DNA from: Tiliqua scincoides
Taxonomy: Eukaryota; Chordata; Lepidosauria; Squamata; Scincidae
Length of the DNA stretch: 64,000 bases
Assembly (NCBI RefSeq): GCF_035046505.1
Contig: NC_089826.1
Location: 10,770,254 to 10,834,253, forward strand
Direction of reading: 5' to 3'
Position numbers and translations under genes: made by a program. Position 1 is the stretch's first letter; each line of letters opens with the position of its first letter. Below are positions 59,184 through 64,000 of this stretch, one piece after another. Under the pieces are notes generated by a model. It did not search any database and had not been told where the DNA came from. It saw only the letters and a program-made list of their open reading frames with translations.

Positions 59184-59337
59184 TGCTAGACTATATTGGC
59201 TCATCCAATGCTCATAACAATTAACATGGATTAAAACCCCCACTGAATTTAAAATGCACCGAAGGAATAACAACAAAATATCTACCTATTCTTCCCTTCT
59301 TTGGCTATGTTGACATTGACAATTGTAATGATAACTG

Positions 59338-59602
59338 ACGCCTTTAAAAGGGGATTGGACAAGTTTCTGGAGGAAAACTCCATTAAGGGGTACAAGCCAT
59401 GATGTGTATGTGCAACCTCCTGATTTTAGAAATGGATTATGTCAGAATGCCAGATGCAAGGGAGGGCACCAGGATGAGGTCACTTGTTATCTGGTGTGCT
59501 CCCTGGGGCATTTGGTGGGCTGCTGTGAGATACAGGAAGCTGGACTAGATGGGCCTATGGCCTGATCCAGTGGGGCTGTTCTTATGTTCTTAAGTATATT
59601 AA
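59338..59602 (+). mobile_element. CR1-like LINE 3' end fragment
   Basis: 'gcctttaaaaggggattgga' (LINE ORF2 C-terminus) to 'gatacaggaagctggactag' and a 'gttcttatgttctta' tail. Confidence 0.7.
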
Positions 59603-59702
59603 GATGTGTGTTCCACAGTATTTAATGATTCCTAGGCAAGTGGCATTGCAATCAGTGGCTGAAATCCTATAAACACTTAACTTACAAAAACAGAGGAAAT
59701 TA

Positions 59703-59882
59703 GGGCCCGATCCTATCTAACTTTCCAGTGCCGATGCAGCCACAATGCAGCCTCTTGGTAAGAGAACAAATGCTCCCTTAACTTGAAGAGACCTCCATGA
59801 CTGCTACCCCAATGTGGGATAAAGCACATGCCCCATTGGCACGGCTGTCTCGGAGCAAGAAAGTTGGATAGGATTGGGTCCT
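59703..59882. repeat. Second palindromic family, well-kept copy
   Basis: 'gggcccgatcctatctaact' arm and 'agttggataggattgggtcc' arm are clear inverted ends about 180 bp apart. Confidence 0.7.
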
Positions 59883-59961
59883 TACTTCCTAGTGAAATGC
59901 ATAAGATTTAACTGTAAGGCTGCAATGTCAGGCTACATTCAGCTCTGTATTAATTGAGACT

Positions 59962-60232
59962 GAGGCTGCAATTCTATGCACACTTTCCTGGGAGTAAGCC
60001 CCATTGACTGTAATGGGACTTAGTTCTGAGTAGATACGCATAGGATTGGGCTGTGAGGCTGCAATTCTATGCACACTTTCCTGGGAGTAAGCCCCATTGA
60101 TTTCATAGTGGCTTACTCCTGAGTAAACATGCCTAGGATAGGGCTGGAAGGCTGTGCTGCAATCCTAGTATACACACTACCTGGAAGTGTCAAAGGGGCT
60201 TACTTTTGAGTAGACATGGACAAGATTGCACT
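59962..60232. repeat. Three-unit tandem array of the palindromic repeat
   Basis: Units at 59962, 60055 and 60147; the first two share 'gaggctgcaattctatgcac' and the following 30 bp exactly, indicating recent tandem duplication. Confidence 0.85.
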
Positions 60233-60773
60233 GTTGGTTCTGAATGGACAGGGGTTAGGTTGGTGTGGCATATTCAGTGGGCCTTACCTCCCAGTAAAGT
60301 CACCACCCACAAGATCAGGATGCCTTAAACACTCCATAGTGAGGTAGTTTGCAATGACCCCCCCTTGCATTCTGCACTCATTGCTGAGCTCCCTCTCAGA
60401 CCCACCACCCACTCACTCTCCTCTCGCCCCAAGGCCCATGAGAGCAGGGTAAAGGGGGTAATTTGTATTCAAATTACTTTTTTGGCCCAGGGTCAAAAAG
60501 GAGACTCAGGAACCAAAGAAGGGGGCCCAGAAACTCCCTGGAATCTTATATTTTTCTATCTCATATGAACTCGCTGCCCACATGGGATGCATACATGACG
60601 TTCCTTAACACAGTGTCAAATCTGGGAAGAAACTGCTAGGGTAGCCCTTTGGCTTGGGGAACTGCTTGGCACTATGGAGTGTATAGGAGCTCAGGGACAC
60701 AGCTGCAGGGCTACAGCTGCTGCAGAAGTAAGTTTTGGAGCACAATGGACACTTTCCATTCTCATGTGAGCCT

Positions 60774-60866
60774 AAGGCTGCAATCCTAACCACACTTTCC
60801 TGAAAGTAAGCCCCATTGAACAAAATAGGACTTACTTCTGAGTAGACCTGGTTAGGATCGTGCCCT
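60774..60866. repeat. Short palindromic repeat, single copy
   Basis: 'aaggctgcaatcctaaccac' arm, 'acttacttctgagtagacct' and 'ggttaggatcgtgccctaaa'. Confidence 0.7.
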
Positions 60867-61239
60867 AAATAGGATGCTCATTTTCCGCAATGATTTTCTG
60901 TATTTAAAAGATTTTAGAGAGACGTAGGAGTGCTTTTGGTTTTCCATATTACTGTGTCTAGGTGCCAATGCTGCATGGACAGGTAGACCTGGGCTCTGTG
61001 TTGGGAAGCCCAGTAGATCTGGGCTCCAAAGACTTTTGCCACCCTCCCTCAGCCCAGTTTTGCCCCCTGACCACCCCTGTCCTGCCCACCCCTGTCACCA
61101 CTGCTCTGTTTCACCCCTCCCCCTTTGGGAAGGGGCCCCAAAGAAACTTTGTACCCCCTAATACAATGTACCCTTGGTACAAAGTACCCTTGGTACCCCC
61201 CCGTCTTGCCCTTCAAGCAGGAATCCCCAGAGAGGGTCT

Positions 61240-61698
61240 CCAAGCTGGGGAGGCTGGACCCCCACAAACCCCTCCTTCCCTTGGCCCTGCAGCCCCCGCG
61301 TGAGATCACAATGCCGGGCGTGAGCACAGAACAGAAGGGGAGGGGGCCGCTTAACGGCCACCCCCCCAATGCACATAGCTGGGGGGGGCGCTTGGAAAGA
61401 GCCTTGGTGGGGGGAGATCCAGGCAAGGCAGGGGCAGGCAGAGCATCTCTTTGGGGCCCAGGAAGGGGCGCCCGGAGCATCCCCTCCAGGGCTGCATCAG
61501 TGGCCAGGAGGGCGCAAGGGAGCTGGGAGGAAAGGGGGCTGAGCTGCCGGAGGAGGAGGAGGAGGAGGAGGAAGGAGTTAAGTGGGTGGAGCTGGTGAGC
61601 AGCCAAGAGGCAGGCGAGGAGGAGGGCTGGCCAGCGGAGCGGGTGCGCGGCGAGCACTGCAGGGCCTTGGGAAGGGCCCCCCCCCCCCCAGCGCCAGC
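61240..61698 (+). promoter_or_regulatory. GPAT3: GPAT3 GC-rich promoter/5' UTR with (GGA)n
   Basis: GC- and CpG-rich sequence leads into the GPAT3 coding exon. A (GGA)n purine tract lies at 61549-61573. An open frame continues upstream of the ATG to about 61582, but it has no upstream ATG; only GTG heads it. Confidence 0.5.
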
Positions 61699-61842
61699 AT
61701 GGAGGTGCTGCTGTCCGTCCTGCTCAACGTGCTGGGCTGCTGGTTCGCCGCGGCTTTCCTGCTCATCGTGCTGCCCTCCGTCTTCGGCGTGTCCTTGGGC
61801 ATCTCGCAGCTGTATATCAGGGTGCTGGTGAAGACGCTGGAG
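61699..61842 (+). CDS. GPAT3: Glycerol-3-phosphate acyltransferase 3, first coding exon (partial gene)
   Basis: First coding exon of the ER membrane enzyme that makes lysophosphatidic acid from glycerol-3-phosphate and acyl-CoA, the first step of triglyceride synthesis. It encodes 48 codons in phase 0 and ends at a GTGAGT donor after KTLE, as in human GPAT3. Residues about 8-35 are hydrophobic (membrane segment). LPSVFGVSLGIS is identical to human GPAT3, followed by LYIRVLVKTLE against human IYMKILVKTLE. The paralogue GPAT4 has VPAIFGVSFGIR and fits less well. The N-terminal 15 residues are divergent. Position next to ABRAXAS1 on the opposite strand agrees with vertebrate synteny. The remaining exons, with the acyltransferase HX4D motif, lie beyond the right edge. 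Confidence 0.88.
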
Positions 61843-62596
61843 GTGAGTGGGGGGCGGTGATGGAGGGGCAGCAGCTGGAGGGGATCCCCTGTCAGTGAGG
61901 CCACTGGGGCCCTCCCCCGCTCCCCCGACCCTCTGTGTGGCTCAAGGTGTGCCTGCCAGCTGACCCCCCCCACGGGGCCTTTTGCCACCAGGGGAAAGCT
62001 GACCTTTCTCTCTCTTGCATGAGTCAGCGCTTTGTTAACCACAGGAGGGCGTGAGCCTCTTTCCTCCCCCCCCCTCGCTTTTACTCCCTGGATGCTTGGC
62101 ATTGCACCTGATGCACCCTCTTCCCTGCGCAACCATGCGCAGGGCTCGGAAGGGTGAACAATGGGAGGAGTACTCTAGGACTCCAGCCTCCCTGGAATCC
62201 TGGTTTTCAGTCTTCACTTTCTGCAATCTTGGATTGGCTGTGTTTATTATTGCCACCCACTTCCAAAGACCCAGAACGTGGCACTCCAGGCGTGAACCGG
62301 TGGCAAATTCAAGCAAAACAGAAGCGTTTGCCAAACCTGAAGATGTCTTGGCCAGTGGCGTAACTAGAAACCCTGACACCGGGGGCAGTTGCATCATGAT
62401 GTTGTGTGATGTCACTTGGCCAGAAGTGTAACTAGAAGCCTCCTGCACCCTGGACAGTCATGTCTTGATGTGACTTTTGGAGCCACTGCAGGAAAAGACC
62501 AAGAGGCATGACTGCCTTCCGTGTTGCAGCTGCCCCTTGGGTCCACTCTAGTTACTTCTCTGGCCTTAGCTGTGTTGCCTGTTGGATATGCTAGAT

Positions 62597-63141
62597 CAGT
62601 GGTTCCCGAGCTGTGGGCCGGGACGCACTGGTGGGTTGTGACCTGATTTTTGGTGGGTCACCAAAGAGTGGTGGAAAGATCAAATAATGAATTGCCACAA
62701 GCTGTGAGGCTATTCAAAAATCAGACACTGAAGCTGGAAATTACTCTGCAAAGAGCTCAGCTCCTGCAGTTTGCAAGCATGTAAAAATACTGTATAGGGA
62801 GATAAATGTTTGAGGGTTTTTTCTGGTTATTATTACTTATACATAAATAAATTTTTTTTTTCTAGATCTCCTTTTTTTAAAAGTCTGTTAAATTTCAGTG
62901 GGTCCCTATAGAGCAGTGGTTTCCAAACTGTGAGCCATGGTTCCATGGGGAGCTGTGGTAACCTGCCAGCAGAGCCAAAACCTGCTACTGTATACAATGC
63001 ATAGGATTGTAACCTTAATGGGGAGCCATGGCCAAAGGCCCAGAGGTCAAGGGAACCATCAGTTGAAAAAATGTGGGAACCACTGCTACAGAGTGTCATT
63101 TAAAAAAGTGGGTCCGGGTGCAAAAAGTTTGGGAACCATTG
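62597..63141. mobile_element. hAT-type element carrying a nested hAT insertion
   Basis: Ends CAGTGGTTCCCGAGC and GTTTGGGAACCATTG; flanks TGCTAGAT and TGCAAGGT (6 of 8). It is interrupted at 62914-63085. Confidence 0.7.
62914..63085. mobile_element. Nested hAT-type element
   Basis: 172 bp, ends CAGTGGTTTCCAAACTG and GTGGGAACCACTG, flanks CTATAGAG and CTACAGAG (7 of 8). It lies within the 62597-63141 element. Confidence 0.75.
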
Positions 63142-63811
63142 TGCAAGGTTATTAATCCCACCCCAGTTGTTGGAATAAACAGAACTGTGTGTGTTTTGTT
63201 CCCTGTTGTGTTCTTTTTATGGTGGTTTCACTGTGTTATTAAGCTGCCTTGTGGAGGGTTTCTTGATGGAAAGACGGCATTTTAAATAAATTAATCCTTA
63301 AGGCCATTGATCCTCTATAAAGCCAGCATCTGGTACCTGTCTCCTTTTAGCCTCTATTTATAATTTAATTCAGGGCAAATAGTGAGTGGGTGTGGTGTTA
63401 CTAGTGGTTGTGTCATTCTAGGTCTTGCACAGTTTCGGCCTCCCAATTTCCTTTCTCATGGAGGCCAGGAAGAAGGTGGCTGATGAGATGAACTCCAAAA
63501 CTTGGGGTGTCAGGAAATGTGAAAGCAGCAAGAGGGAAGATGTTATGGATTCAGATAGGAGGTGGACTCCAAAGGCGCTGAAAAATAGCTTTATTTTATA
63601 GGATAAAATACACATAATCTATTTCAGGTAGGATAACTCCAAGGTGATTTGCAACATGAATTCAATGCTGTACCAAACTTAAAGTGCATATCCAGTCAGA
63701 AGCAAGGCCCATGAGTTAATCCCACAAATTAAGCACTGCAGCTTTAACAAAAATAGCCTAAAATAAAAGCCCTACTATTAAAAATGGATAACATTCAGGT
63801 AACATTAGGTC

Positions 63812-63918
63812 CTCATTGGCAACCTTCAGTCTCGAAAGACTATGGTATCGCGCTCTGAAAGGTGGTTCTGGAACAGCGTCTAGTGTGGCTGAAAAGGCCG
63901 ATTCGGGAGTGATTCGGG
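63812..63918 (-). mobile_element. BovB/RTE LINE 3' end with 10-bp duplication
   Basis: 107 bp, in reverse equal to the 3' end of 5334-5774 ('agactgaaggttgcc' tail). Flanked by a perfect ACATTAGGTC on both sides (63802-63811 and 63919-63928). Confidence 0.85.
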
Positions 63919-64000
63919 ACATTAGGTCATGTCCTTAATAAACATATCCATTTTCTTATAAACGGGTGTCAAAGTATGCGTAATAGCTCAAGATCGGGAG

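Larger units (their letters stand above)
52093..61240. other. Intergenic region between ABRAXAS1 and GPAT3
   Basis: No gene was recognised. Filled with palindromic repeats, hAT-type and CR1-like fragments, a SINE, an (AAT)n tract and the second copy of the repeat seen at 5040. Unassigned stretches include 52720-53400, 56040-57000 and 60230-60770. Confidence 0.6.
61843..64000 (+). other. GPAT3: GPAT3 intron following the first coding exon (5' part)
   Basis: No further exon was found. Contains the nested hAT pair at 62597-63141, an L2-like tail near 63232-63297 and a short BovB 3' end at 63812-63918. The part 61860-62340 and 63300-63800 is unassigned. Confidence 0.6.

Noticed and set aside
61049-61657. 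202-residue minus-strand open frame at the GPAT3 promoter
   Set aside because: GC-rich sequence opens frames on both strands; composition is Leu/Pro/Ala low complexity and it has no known relative.
61582-61698. N-terminal extension of GPAT3
   Set aside because: The extension begins with GTG, not ATG, and human GPAT3 begins at the equivalent of 61699.

Overview
The window is vertebrate nuclear DNA, almost certainly from a squamate reptile (lizard or snake). The basis is multi-exon genes with GT-AG introns plus a reptile-type repeat load: BovB/RTE LINE 3' ends, a 5S rRNA-derived SINE with a BovB-like tail, tRNA-Ala-like SINEs, CR1-like LINE 3' ends and many short palindromic or hAT-type elements. 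I cannot name the species.

Five protein-coding genes are present in the order known from human 4q21: HPSE (-), HELQ (-), MRPS18C (+), ABRAXAS1 (-), GPAT3 (+). Only exon 1 of HPSE (at 6.6-6.7 kb, with intron 1 running off the left edge) and the first coding exon of GPAT3 (at 61.7 kb, with its intron running off the right edge) lie inside. HELQ (18 coding exons, 1064 aa), MRPS18C (6 exons, 147 aa) and ABRAXAS1 (9 exons, 395 aa) are complete. I derived every exon by matching conserved protein blocks and checking that all splice phases join.

Layout: 1-6.56 kb HPSE intron 1; 6.56-7.6 kb HPSE exon 1, its CpG-rich promoter and a local tandem duplication; 7.6-14.4 kb repeat-poor intergenic DNA; 14.4-33.06 kb HELQ; 33.06-33.78 kb a shared HELQ/MRPS18C head-to-head promoter built of repeated units with NRF-1-like palindromes; 33.78-39.53 kb MRPS18C; 40.62-51.08 kb ABRAXAS1; 51.15-52.1 kb a GC-rich 50/51-bp tandem repeat followed by an AT-rich minisatellite; 52.1-61.2 kb repeat-rich intergenic DNA; 61.2-64 kb GPAT3 promoter, first coding exon and start of the intron.

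HELQ and ABRAXAS1 both act in DNA-damage repair, MRPS18C in mitochondrial translation, HPSE in heparan sulfate turnover and GPAT3 in glycerolipid synthesis. The linkage is old vertebrate synteny, not a pathway cluster. The most notable gene-level observation is that ABRAXAS1 stops just before a vestigial Ser-Pro-Thr tail, so the BRCA1-binding SPxF motif is missing. No new multi-gene system was found. The unusual material is in promoters, repeat arrays and nested transposons.
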